34,477 nucleotides of DNA from Actinomyces sp. Its GTDB lineage: Bacteria > Actinomycetota > Actinomycetes > Actinomycetales > Actinomycetaceae. Numbering within the stretch: the first letter of the stretch is position 1; every line of letters begins with the position of its first letter. This document shows positions 26,384-33,725 of this stretch, piece by piece. Location: the NCBI RefSeq assembly GCF_030524025.1, contig NZ_JAUNHI010000024.1:1-34477 (forward strand). The letters run 5' to 3'. A program made the translations under genes and the position numbers. The notes beneath the pieces are model-generated. The model worked only from the letters and a program-made list of their open reading frames with translations. It did not search any database and had not been told where the DNA came from.

Positions 26384-26598
26384 GCCCCAGGCCGGTGACC
26401 GTGCCCAGGTGCGGCCAAGACACGCACCCGGCCCCACTGCTTGTCCGACGACGACCCGTGGCATCACACGGTATCTTCCCCGCCCAGGTCGCCTGACGAC
26501 CGCGCATCGTGGTCACAGTGACGGCGGCGGTCCGCACCAGGACCAAGGGCCCGACCTGCGGACCAGCGCCTCTGGGTATCATATGTCCCGATCTCGGC
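26154..26598. mobile_element. MITE-like element or decayed insertion with 19-bp inverted repeats
   Basis: The 19-mer GCCGAGATCGGGACATATG (26154-26172) occurs as a perfect inverted copy at 26580-26598, so the two bracket a 407-bp interior. Just inside the left copy is a second direct copy of the motif (26180-26199). The interior has no transposase and no full gene. Perfect repeats of this length over 400 bp apart are not expected by chance. No target-site duplication is evident next to the arms (CCCCCTC on the left, AGGTGGG on the right). It may be a MITE, a solo IS remnant, or a pair of binding sites. Confidence 0.45.
26157..26199. repeat. Imperfect 20-bp direct repeat, 23-bp period
   Basis: GAGATCGGGACATATGGCAC (26157-26176) and GAGATCGGTAGATATGGCAC (26180-26199) differ at two positions and are separated by CTC. 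The first copy is part of the left arm of the 26154/26598 inverted repeat. Tandem end-proximal copies like this are known as transposase-binding sites in some insertion sequences, or as operator pairs. Confidence 0.7.
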
Positions 26599-26654
26599 AG
26601 GTGGGGGCGGGGTCTCAGCCCCGGGCTCGTGCGCCCAGGCCGGTGCCTCCCACC

Positions 26655-26680
26655 CGCCCCGGGGATCCATCATCGGGGCG
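26655..26680 (-). terminator. Candidate terminator of the S4-domain gene
   Basis: CGCCCC (26655-26660) pairs with GGGGCG (26675-26680) around a 14-nt loop, 2 bp beyond the S4 gene stop codon on the - strand. It is short and lacks a U-tract. Confidence 0.35.
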
Positions 26681-26682
26681 AA

Positions 26683-26928
26683 TCACGCCTCCGTTCCGCC
26701 GACCACCGCCCCGGCGGTCCCAGCGGGCAGCTCGACCTCGACGACGTCCCCGGGCGACAGGCGGTGGCCGCGGCGGTTCTCCACGCGTCCGTTGACCGTC
26801 ACATCACCGGCCTGGACGGCGATCCGGGCCTCGGCGCCGTCCTCGACGAGATCGGCGAGCTTGAGGAACTGCCCGAGCTTGATCTGCCCGTCGACGGGTA
26901 CGGACCGGTAGGGCTGTGCGGTGCTCAT
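26683..26928 (-). CDS. Small S4-domain RNA-binding protein
   Basis: 81 residues, consisting of little more than one S4 domain: IKLGQFLKLADLVEDGAEARIAVQAGDVTVNGRVENRRGHRLSPGDVVEV. This matches the YbcJ/YaaA-like family of stand-alone S4 proteins, thought to bind structured RNA or ribosomal particles; the exact target is unknown. The ATG at 26928 was chosen over the longer open frame (to 27066) because AGAGGA lies 9 nt upstream and MSTAQPYRSVPVDGQIKLGQ has the family N-terminus. It is transcribed away from the beta-helix gene, with a 231-bp shared upstream region. Confidence 0.85.
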   Translation of the reverse strand: MSTAQPYRSVPVDGQIKLGQFLKLADLVEDGAEARIAVQAGDVTVNGRVENRRGHRLSPGDVVEVELPAGTAGAVVGGTEA

Positions 26929-27159
26929 GGGCGCGATCCTCTCCGATTCGCTCCGATCCTTCCAGGTCAGGCTCGACTTTCCGCCCGGGCCGGCTGCGCG
27001 CCCGTCCCGGGCGGGCGCCCCCGTCGCGTGATCAGGACGCCGCCGGGCCGGGGCGGATGTGATCAATCCTGCGTTAACGGCGTCGACGAGGCAGTCGAGG
27101 ACCGGCGTCGATCACGGTACGGTGACCGTGACCCTGCTCCCGGATTAACGGAAGAACGT
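26929..27159. promoter_or_regulatory. Divergent regulatory region, S4 gene / beta-helix gene
   Basis: 231 bp containing several repeated sequences: GTGATCA at 27028-27034 and 27059-27065, TTAACGG at 27074-27080 and 27145-27151, and an inverted repeat CACGGT (27113-27118) / ACCGTG (27125-27130). The second TTAACGG merges with the beta-helix ribosome-binding site GGAAG. These are plausible operators for one or both genes. I could not assign -35 and -10 boxes with confidence. Confidence 0.4.
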
Positions 27160-29424
27160 ATGCGCCGTCTCATCGCGATAGCCGCAGTCGCTATCACCGC
27201 CATCGCGCTCCCGCTGACCGCCTCCACGGCACTGGCCGAGCCTGATGGAGGAGCCCTCTACGTCTCGGCCTCGGCAGCGCAGGGGGGTGATGGAAGCGCA
27301 GCACGGCCCTTTGCCACGATCACCGATGCCGTCGCAGCGGCCAGTGACGGGACCACGATCGAGGTGGCTGACGGGACGTACCGCGAGGGTGAGATCTACG
27401 TCGGCAAGGACGTGACGATCCGCGCCGCGGACGGCGCCTCCCCCGTCTTGTCGGGAGCGCAGGTGCCCACATCCTGGTCCGCATCGGGCTCGGGCACCTG
27501 GTCGACATCGGCCGACATGGTCCGGTTCTGCACGGTGTGCACGACCAATGCCGACCCCTCGGTGGAGGGCATGGCCGCCCACCCCGAGCAGGTCTTCGTC
27601 GACGGCAAGCCCCTGACCCAGGTCGCCACGCGGGCCGAGGTGACTGAGTCGACCTTCTACGTCGAGGACCCCGACCCGATCACGCTCAAGAGCCCGGGCA
27701 ACAACACCGCCGGCTACAACGTCAAGCCGCACCGCGGGACCTCCTACGTCATCGGGGTCGACCCCTCCCAGCACACCGTCGAGGTCACCCAGCACTCGCG
27801 CGCCCTGTCCCTGGCCGGCAACGGTGTGACGCTGTCGGGCATGACCGTCGAGAAGTACGCCCCGGTCCAGCGCTGGGACTACAACGACCCTGAGATCTCG
27901 ACCGCCACCGGAGGGGCGATGGTCGTGGCCTCGGGCGACGACGTCGAGCTGTCGGGCAACACCTTCCGCCACTCCTCGGCCGGGACCGCCATGGTGGTCT
28001 CCCAGGCCAGCCGCGTGACGGTGACGGGCAACAGCTTCGTGTCCAACGGCGGTGTGGGTGCCGGCGTCGACGACTCCTCCGACGTGGTCATCGAGAACAA
28101 CTACTGGACCGATAACAACACCGCGGGCTTCACGACCTCGGCGTGCACGGCCTACTGCTCGATGGCGGACCTCAAGACAACCCACTCGCAGAACATCCGC
28201 TACGCCTACAACACGGTCGACTACTCGGCGGTGGCCACGGACCACTCCGAGGTCGAGTCCTTCGAGACCAACCGGATGGTCGGGGCCTGGTTCGACGAGG
28301 GGACGATCGACTCCGAGATCATCGCATCGAGCTTCGTCAACACGCCGGTGGCGATCTTCAACGAGGTGTCGCGCAACAACGTCATCGCCTCCAACCTCAT
28401 CGAGGGCGCCAACATCGGCATCCAGATCTCCGGCTCGGAGAGCACCCAGGTGTGGAACAACACGGTCACCCATGCGCTGACCTCGATCGTCGTCCAGGAG
28501 GACGGGCGCAGTGACGGCTGCATGGCGCACGCCGCGGACGGCACCTGCCACGTCGTCGAGAGCTGGTCGGCCTCCCAGGGCCTGACCTGGGACACCGGCG
28601 GGACGACCATCTACAACAACATCCTGTCCTCGGAGCAGACGATCGCCGAGGGCGACTACTGGAAGTACTCCGCCATGGTGCAGGTCACCGGCGGTGAGGA
28701 CACCAACGGCTCCGGAGGCGTCTACGCCAACCAGATGATCGCCGCCATCGACTACAACGTGTACTACCGCGAGCCGACGTCCAACCCGTCGACGACGGTC
28801 CTGTGGCAGTACGGGGCCGACCGGGCGGGCCAGACCGTCAACGCCCCGACCCTGGCCGACTTCTCCGCCAGCCCACACGTCCAGGCCGAGGGCCGGGAGA
28901 GCAACGGGCTGGACCTGTCGGGCACGCGGCAGACCAACCCGGTGCTCGTGAGCGAGTCGGCCGATCCCACCGCCTGGAAGACCTCCGACCTGCATGCCGC
29001 CGACGGCGGCCCGGGGGACGGGACCGGTGCGGCGCTTCCCGCCGACGTGGCCGAGGTGCTGGGGCTGAGTTCGGGCGGCGCTGTTGACCGCGGCGCCCTG
29101 GTCAACGTCGCCTGGCAGACCGACGCTGCCACCCCGGCTGCGGCGGCTGCAGCCGCCCCGGCCGCCCAGGAGGCACAGGCCGCCGAGGCCCAGAGCACGC
29201 CGAGTGACGGCGCCACCCTCCTGGATGGCTCCGAGGACGGCGGAGCCGTTCAGGCCGGGGCCGCCCAGGCGCCGGCCGGCTCCTGGGTCGACCCGTCGCA
29301 GGAACAGGATGTGGCGCGCAGGATCCAGGCGGCCACCGTTGTCGAACGCGCCATGATGGGGCTGGGTGCGCTGGCCACCCTCCTTCTCGGTCTGCTCATC
29401 GTGCGCCGGGTGTGGTTCGTCTGA
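27160..29424 (+). CDS. Secreted, membrane-anchored right-handed beta-helix protein
   Basis: 754 residues. It has an N-terminal signal peptide (1-26, cleavage after A24-L-A26) and then the usual opening of parallel beta-helix proteins (ALYVSASAAQGGDGSAARPFATITDAVAAASDGTTIEVADGTYREG). Many pectate-lyase-like coils follow, with N-rich turns (GNTFRHSSAGTAMVV, VTGNSFVSNGG, VIENNYWTDNNTAGF, IASNLIEGANIGIQI, VWNNTVTH). After about residue 650 is an Ala/Gln/Glu-rich stalk, then a C-terminal membrane helix (about 731-748) and the short tail RRVWFV. No LPxTG sorting motif is present. Cysteines occur only as three close pairs. Polysaccharide binding or cleavage is the family role; catalytic residues could not be fixed. 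The ATG follows GGAAG by 5 nt. Confidence 0.85.
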   Translation: MRRLIAIAAVAITAIALPLTASTALAEPDGGALYVSASAAQGGDGSAARPFATITDAVAAASDGTTIEVADGTYREGEIYVGKDVTIRAADGASPVLSGAQVPTSWSASGSGTWSTSADMVRFCTVCTTNADPSVEGMAAHPEQVFVDGKPLTQVATRAEVTESTFYVEDPDPITLKSPGNNTAGYNVKPHRGTSYVIGVDPSQHTVEVTQHSRALSLAGNGVTLSGMTVEKYAPVQRWDYNDPEISTATGGAMVVASGDDVELSGNTFRHSSAGTAMVVSQASRVTVTGNSFVSNGGVGAGVDDSSDVVIENNYWTDNNTAGFTTSACTAYCSMADLKTTHSQNIRYAYNTVDYSAVATDHSEVESFETNRMVGAWFDEGTIDSEIIASSFVNTPVAIFNEVSRNNVIASNLIEGANIGIQISGSESTQVWNNTVTHALTSIVVQEDGRSDGCMAHAADGTCHVVESWSASQGLTWDTGGTTIYNNILSSEQTIAEGDYWKYSAMVQVTGGEDTNGSGGVYANQMIAAIDYNVYYREPTSNPSTTVLWQYGADRAGQTVNAPTLADFSASPHVQAEGRESNGLDLSGTRQTNPVLVSESADPTAWKTSDLHAADGGPGDGTGAALPADVAEVLGLSSGGAVDRGALVNVAWQTDAATPAAAAAAAPAAQEAQAAEAQSTPSDGATLLDGSEDGGAVQAGAAQAPAGSWVDPSQEQDVARRIQAATVVERAMMGLGALATLLLGLLIVRRVWFV

Positions 29425-29459
29425 GGCTCCATGACCGCGCCGCCCGCTGCGCGAGCCGC

Positions 29460-29484
29460 GGGCACCTGCACTGAGCAGGTGCCC
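29460..29484 (+). terminator. Hairpin terminator after the beta-helix gene
   Basis: A perfect 10-bp stem: GGGCACCTGC (29460-29469), loop ACTGA, and GCAGGTGCCC (29475-29484), 35 bp after the stop codon. There is no U-tract. It separates the beta-helix gene from the next transcription unit. Confidence 0.65.
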
Positions 29485-29554
29485 CGGCGGTGAACCCGGA
29501 GCGTGCGACAGGGGAGGACGGGGCAGGCGTCCCGTCCTCCCCGTCCTGTGGTCT

Positions 29555-29560
29555 TACGCT
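29555..29560 (+). promoter_or_regulatory. Candidate -10 box for the alkyltransferase-like gene
   Basis: TACGCT lies 34 nt before the chosen ATG at 29595 and would place transcription start near 29567. It sits downstream of the beta-helix terminator, where a new promoter would be expected. No -35 was identified. Confidence 0.35.
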
Positions 29561-29594
29561 CGTCGTGGGAGAGCGGTACCCGGTGGGGGAGCGG

Positions 29595-29996
29595 ATGCAC
29601 ACCCTGACACCGCGCCTGGCCCGCGCCGCCCTGTTGGCGCGTCTCGCGCTGATTGATGCTGCCTCCCACGGCGAGGTCCTCACCTACGGCGAGCTGAGCG
29701 AGGCGATCGGCGGGACCGTCCTGCCCCGGCACATGGGGCCGCTGCTGCACATGGTCGGCCACGACTGCGCCGGGCGCGGGGAGCCCTCGCTGCCCGCGCT
29801 CGTCGTGTCGGCCGGCACCGGGGAGGTGGGCACTCCCGACTCCAGCTGGGCCCCGCCGGAGCGCCGGGCCTGCTGGCGCTTCTGGGCTTGTCCGGTGCAG
29901 TCTCAGGGCCCCGGGCGACCGGAAGCCGGGCCGGCGACGGGCCGTGGGTCGGTTCCCAAAAAGGACAGCCCGGGGGCGAGGGTGACCAGGGGCTAG
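29595..29996 (+). CDS. Small protein resembling the alkyltransferase-like DNA-binding domain
   Basis: 133 residues. The centre, HGEVLTYGELSEAIGGTVLPRHMGPLLHMVGHDC followed by LPALVVSAGTGEVG, follows the layout of the MGMT/ATL DNA-binding domain: a helix with TYGELA, a recognition helix with an Arg, then the strand that in true alkyltransferases carries PCHRV. The catalytic Cys of PCHR is not there (LPALVV), so methyl transfer is not expected. ERRACWRFW resembles the end of related short proteins. The last 40 residues look disordered. An in-frame GTG at 29490 is possible. I prefer 29595 because GGGGGAG precedes it and the homology-like part begins there. The family assignment is from pattern memory. 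Confidence 0.5.
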   Translation: MHTLTPRLARAALLARLALIDAASHGEVLTYGELSEAIGGTVLPRHMGPLLHMVGHDCAGRGEPSLPALVVSAGTGEVGTPDSSWAPPERRACWRFWACPVQSQGPGRPEAGPATGRGSVPKKDSPGARVTRG

Positions 29997-30031
29997 CAGT
30001 GCGTTGCATGACCGCCGTGGCACACGCCCGC

Positions 30032-30060
30032 AGCCTACGCCACCGACCCGCGGGTAGGCT
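30032..30060 (+). promoter_or_regulatory. hisD -10 box within an inverted repeat
   Basis: TAGGCT (30055-30060) ends 6 nt before the hisD ATG, the leaderless arrangement. It is part of the right arm of a 7-bp inverted repeat, AGCCTAC (30032-30038) / GTAGGCT (30054-30060), with a 15-bp spacer. A repressor bound to this repeat would block the promoter. Confidence 0.5.
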
Positions 30061-30066
30061 CAGCCC

Positions 30067-31410
30067 ATGCTGACCCGCATCGACCTGCGCGACACCGACC
30101 TGACCTCTCATGAGCTCGCCGAGGAACTGCCCCGGGCCCCGCTCGACGTCGCGGCCGCCCTGGACCAGGTCGTCCCGCTCATCGACGACGTGCGCCGACG
30201 GGGCGCGGCGGCGCTGCGCGAGGCCTCCGAGCGCTTTGACGGCGTGCGCCCCGAGCACCTGCGCGTCCCCGAGGAGGCCATCGCCGACGCCCTGACGGGC
30301 CTCGACCCGGCCGTGCGCGAGGGCCTGGAGCTGTCCATCGCGCACAACCGGGTGGGACACACCGCCCAGCTGCCCACGGAGGTCGACACCGAGATCGTGC
30401 CGGGCGGCCACATCCTCCAACGGTGGGTGCCGGTGCGCCGGGTGGGGCTCTATGTCCCGGGGGGACTGGCCGTCTACCCGAGCTCGGTGGTCATGAACGC
30501 CGTGGCCGCCCAGGTCGCGGGCGTCGACCGCATCGCCCTGGCCAGCCCGCCGCAGGCCGCCTTCGGGGGCCTGCCCCACCCCACGATCCTGGCGGCCTGC
30601 GCGCTGCTGGGCGTCACGGAGGTCTACGCCGTCGGCGGTGCCCAGGCCATCGCAATGCTCGCCCACGGTGCGGCGGCCCAGACCGACACCGACCGGCGGG
30701 ACGCCGGCGGGCCGGTGCTGTGTGAGCCGGTCGACGTCATCACCGGCCCGGGCAACGTCTACGTGGCCGCCGCCAAGCGCGCCGTGCGCGGAGTGGTCGG
30801 CATCGATGCCGAGGCGGGCCCCACCGAGATCGCGGTGCTGGCGGATGCGGGCGCCGACCCCGAGCTCGTCGCCGCCGACCTGCTGTCCCAAGCCGAGCAC
30901 GACCCCAGCGCCGGGAGCGTGCTCATCACCGACTCCGTTGAGCTGGCCGATGCCGTCGACGCGGCCCTGGAGCGGCGGCTGGCGGTGACCCGGCACGCCG
31001 AGCGGGCCGCCACCGCCCTGGCCGGGCCCCAGTCGGGGGTTGTCATCGTGCGCGACCGCGACCACGGGGTCCAGGTCGCCGACGCCTACGCCGCCGAGCA
31101 CCTCGAGATCCACACCGATGACGCGCCGGACCTGGCCCGACGCGTCCGCAACGCCGGTGCGGTCTTCGTGGGGCCCTACAGCCCGGTGCCCCTGGGGGAC
31201 TACCTGGCCGGCTCCAACCACGTCCTGCCCACCGGGGGCACCGCGCGGTTCACCGCGGGGCTCAGCGTCATGGCCTACCTCAAGCCCGTCCAGGTCGTCG
31301 AGTACGACGCCGCGGCCCTGGCCGCGGTGGCCCGGCCGCTGACCGCGCTGGCCGAGTGCGAGGACCTGCCCGCCCACGGGGAGGCGGTCCGCGCCCGTCT
31401 GGAGCGCTGA
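30067..31410 (+). CDS. hisD: Histidinol dehydrogenase HisD
   Basis: 447 residues. HisD oxidises L-histidinol to L-histidine in two NAD-dependent steps, the last reactions of histidine synthesis. Motifs seen are [60 protein letters not shown], the zinc ligands Q275 and H278 in LLSQAEHDP, the catalytic pair E344-H345 in [11 protein letters not shown], and [19 protein letters not shown]. The gene is first-gene-like, with a probable leaderless promoter, but no other his gene follows. Instead it converges on recQ, 12 bp away, and its last codons and stop lie inside a shared palindrome. Confidence 0.96.
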   Translation: MLTRIDLRDTDLTSHELAEELPRAPLDVAAALDQVVPLIDDVRRRGAAALREASERFDGVRPEHLRVPEEAIADALTGLDPAVREGLELSIAHNRVGHTAQLPTEVDTEIVPGGHILQRWVPVRRVGLYVPGGLAVYPSSVVMNAVAAQVAGVDRIALASPPQAAFGGLPHPTILAACALLGVTEVYAVGGAQAIAMLAHGAAAQTDTDRRDAGGPVLCEPVDVITGPGNVYVAAAKRAVRGVVGIDAEAGPTEIAVLADAGADPELVAADLLSQAEHDPSAGSVLITDSVELADAVDAALERRLAVTRHAERAATALAGPQSGVVIVRDRDHGVQVADAYAAEHLEIHTDDAPDLARRVRNAGAVFVGPYSPVPLGDYLAGSNHVLPTGGTARFTAGLSVMAYLKPVQVVEYDAAALAAVARPLTALAECEDLPAHGEAVRARLER

Positions 31411-31430
31411 GCCGCCGGCGGCTCAGCGCT
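31403..31430. terminator. Shared bidirectional terminator of hisD and recQ
   Basis: A perfect 28-bp palindrome: AGCGCTGAGCCGCC (31403-31416) followed immediately by its exact reverse complement (31417-31430). Each arm contains the final codon and TGA stop of one gene, so the hisD and recQ messages end in the same stem. Any hairpin would need a few central bases to open as a loop. It is placed exactly between convergent genes, as expected for a two-way terminator. Confidence 0.75.
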
Positions 31431-33669
31431 GGGCCAGGACGAAGGGGTGGACCGAGGCCGCGCCGGCCCGCCGGAGCAGGGCCGCCGCGACTGTCAGCGT
31501 CCAGCCCGAGTCCGTCCAGTCGTCCACGAGCACGACGCGGGCTCCCTGGAGCCCGGCCAGGGCGTCGCGGCTCCACCCGTCCAGGGACAGGGAGCGGGCC
31601 ACATCGGCGAGCCTGAAGGCACTGGAGACATCGTGACGTCCCGGCTCCCCGGCCACGCCGACCACGCCCAGGGGCCGTGCCGCGAGCCGGTGGGCCACGG
31701 CCCGGCCGAGCTGGCGCACGAGGCCCGGGCGGCGTCGGGACTCGACGACGACCACCACGAGGCCCGCCCCCTCGAGGTCCTGTCCGGCCGGCGCTCCGAC
31801 GCCCTCGGCGTCGATCTGGGAGCCCAGCCGGTCGGCGACCTCGAGCACCGGATCCCGCAGCCCCGCGGGCACCTCGGTGTCCGAGCCCTGGTCGAGCACG
31901 GCGCGCAGGGCCGTCGAGACGCCCAGCCCGTCCAGGCGCCCGACCGCTATGCCGCGGGCGGCGCGCTCGGCGTCATCGATGCGTCCGCTCAGCGCGGGAA
32001 GCCCGAGTCGGCTCATCCCCACGGGCCACTGCCGGCGCGGCTCGAGGGCGACCCCCACGCGCGAGAGGGCCTCGACGGCAGCGGTCACCTCCTGGGCGTC
32101 GGGGGCGTCGGGCACGACGAGTCCTCCGCACAGGTCGCACCCCCCGCAGCGCCAGCCCGGTGGCATCTGCGGGTCGTCGAGGGCGGCGCGCAGGAATGCC
32201 ATCCTGCACTGGGGGGCGCGCAGGTCCTCGTAGCGCTCCATGGCCTCCTGCTCGACCCTCCTGGCGGCCTCGACGCGCCGGTAGCGCTCGGCGTCGTAGA
32301 CCCAGGGCCGACCGGTCGCCTCCCAGCCACCGCGCACGCGCCGCACGGCGCCGTCGACGTCGAGCACCTTGAGCATCGACTCCAGGCGCGTGCGGCGCAG
32401 GCTCGTCGCCGTCTCCAGCACGGCGCTGGACAGGGGGCCCTGGCCCCGGGCGTCCTCCAGGGCTGCGAGGACCTCGCGCACCTGCGCCTCGGCGGGAAAG
32501 CCCTGCGAGCCGAACCAGTCCCAGATCGCCCTGTCCTCGGCGCCCGGGAGCAGGACGACCTCGGCGCGCTCGACCCCGCGACCGGCGCGGCCGACCTGCT
32601 GGTAGTAGGACACCGGTGAGGAGGGGGCGCCCATGTGGATGACGAACCGGAGGTCGGGCTTGTCGAAGCCCATGCCCAGGGCGCTGGTGGCCACCAGCGC
32701 CCGGATCCGGTTGTCCTTGAGGTCGGCCTCCAGCCGCTCGCGCTCGGCGGCGTCGGTCTGACCGGTGTAGGCGGCCACCTCCAGGCCGGCCTCGCGCAGC
32801 CGCTGGGTGACCTCCCCCGCCGCCGACACGGTCAGGCAGTAGACGATCCCCGACCCATCGGCCCGGCGCAGGTAGTCGGTGAGCCAGGCCAGTCGGGCGG
32901 CGGGGCTGTCGAGGCGACGCACCGCCAGATGCAGGGACTCCCGGTCCAGGGAGCCCCTGAGGACGAGGACCTCGGGGGAGCCAAGGCCCGCCGGGCCCAG
33001 CTGCTCGGCGACGTCCGCGGTCACCCGGGCGTTGGCCGTGGCGGTCGTGGCCAGGACCGGGGTCGATGGGTCGAGGCCCTCCAGGAGTGTGCGGATGCGC
33101 CGGTAGTCGGGCCGGAAGTCGTGCCCCCAGTCCGACACGCAGTGGGCCTCGTCGATGACGACCAGGCCGGCGCCCGCGGCCAGGTGGGGCAGGACCTCCT
33201 CGCGGAAGACCGGGTTGTTGAGCCGCTCGGGGGACACGAGCAGGACATCGATCTGGCCGGCGCGGACCTGGGCCTCGATGGACTCCCACTGCGTGACGTT
33301 GGCGGAGTTCATCGTCGTCGCCCGGATGCCCGCCCGCTGCGCCGCGGCCACCTGGTCGCGCATGAGGGCCAGCAGCGGGGAGATGATGACCGTGGGGCCG
33401 GCACCCGTGCGTGCTCCGGGGGCCGGGGCGGGGCTGCCCGGCCTCCACGCCCCCCAGCCCTCGCGCAGCAGGACGGTGGCCACGAAGTAGACCGCTGACT
33501 TGCCCCAACCGGTGCGCTGGACAACCAGTGCCCGTCGGCCGTGGGCGACGAGCGCCTCGACAGCGGTCCACTGGTCCGGGCGCAGGCGCGCCCCGGGTGC
33601 CGCGACCAGCTGCTCCAGGACGGACTCGGCGCGTCGGCGAAGGGGGGAGTCGATGGTCGACGAGCTCAT
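31423..33669 (-). CDS. RecQ-family DNA helicase fused to a phosphoribosyltransferase domain
   Basis: 748 residues. The helicase part has Walker A T53-G-W-G-K57-S58 (Trp where RecQ usually has Gly), SPLLALMRDQV, D173-E-A-H176-CVSDWGHDFRPDY, and the motif VI region YYQQVGRAGR. A zinc-binding subdomain has C488, C508, C511 and C514. No HRDC domain is seen. From about residue 590 to the end is a PRTase-like domain with the PRPP-binding loop V712-V-L-V-D716-D717-WTDSGWT724, like ComF-type PRTases. The combination suggests coupling of DNA unwinding to nucleotide recognition or salvage, which is inference. The ATG at 33669 was chosen at the normal RecQ N-terminus; the open frame extends further upstream. 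Confidence 0.9.
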   Translation of the reverse strand: MSSSTIDSPLRRRAESVLEQLVAAPGARLRPDQWTAVEALVAHGRRALVVQRTGWGKSAVYFVATVLLREGWGAWRPGSPAPAPGARTGAGPTVIISPLLALMRDQVAAAQRAGIRATTMNSANVTQWESIEAQVRAGQIDVLLVSPERLNNPVFREEVLPHLAAGAGLVVIDEAHCVSDWGHDFRPDYRRIRTLLEGLDPSTPVLATTATANARVTADVAEQLGPAGLGSPEVLVLRGSLDRESLHLAVRRLDSPAARLAWLTDYLRRADGSGIVYCLTVSAAGEVTQRLREAGLEVAAYTGQTDAAERERLEADLKDNRIRALVATSALGMGFDKPDLRFVIHMGAPSSPVSYYQQVGRAGRGVERAEVVLLPGAEDRAIWDWFGSQGFPAEAQVREVLAALEDARGQGPLSSAVLETATSLRRTRLESMLKVLDVDGAVRRVRGGWEATGRPWVYDAERYRRVEAARRVEQEAMERYEDLRAPQCRMAFLRAALDDPQMPPGWRCGGCDLCGGLVVPDAPDAQEVTAAVEALSRVGVALEPRRQWPVGMSRLGLPALSGRIDDAERAARGIAVGRLDGLGVSTALRAVLDQGSDTEVPAGLRDPVLEVADRLGSQIDAEGVGAPAGQDLEGAGLVVVVVESRRRPGLVRQLGRAVAHRLAARPLGVVGVAGEPGRHDVSSAFRLADVARSLSLDGWSRDALAGLQGARVVLVDDWTDSGWTLTVAAALLRRAGAASVHPFVLAQR

Positions 33670-33675
33670 GGGGCC

Positions 33676-33681
33676 CACCGT
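33676..33681 (-). promoter_or_regulatory. Candidate -10 box of recQ
   Basis: On the - strand, TACGGT ends 6 nt before the recQ ATG, the same leaderless spacing as at dnaE and hisD. No other ribosome-binding site is evident (GGGCCC precedes the ATG). The box itself is weak. Confidence 0.35.
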
Positions 33682-33725
33682 ATCCCCTGGTGACCACATG
33701 CCCGGGCACCTTTGTGGCCCATGTA

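Larger units (their letters stand above)
25831..26682. other. Long non-genic region between dnaE and the S4 gene
   Basis: 852 bp with no complete recognisable gene on either strand. It holds, from left to right, the dnaE terminator candidate, a coding-like 3' fragment on the - strand (25903-26040), two direct copies and one inverted copy of a motif containing GAGATCGGGACATATG, and a second coding-like fragment on the - strand (26072-26383) inside the repeats. Open frames on both strands here are short and conflict with each other, and third-position bias comes and goes. It reads as a decayed insertion or former gene site. Confidence 0.5.

Noticed and set aside
26097-26795. A 232-codon + strand open frame across the repeat region and into the S4 gene
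   Set aside because: It crosses the inverted repeat and the antisense of the S4 gene, has no ribosome-binding site, and its product is Arg/Pro/Gly-rich without recognisable motifs.
31447-33498. Long + strand open frames opposite the recQ-family gene
   Set aside because: Their products are low-complexity, and the - strand gene has all helicase motifs, a zinc site and a PRTase loop in one frame.
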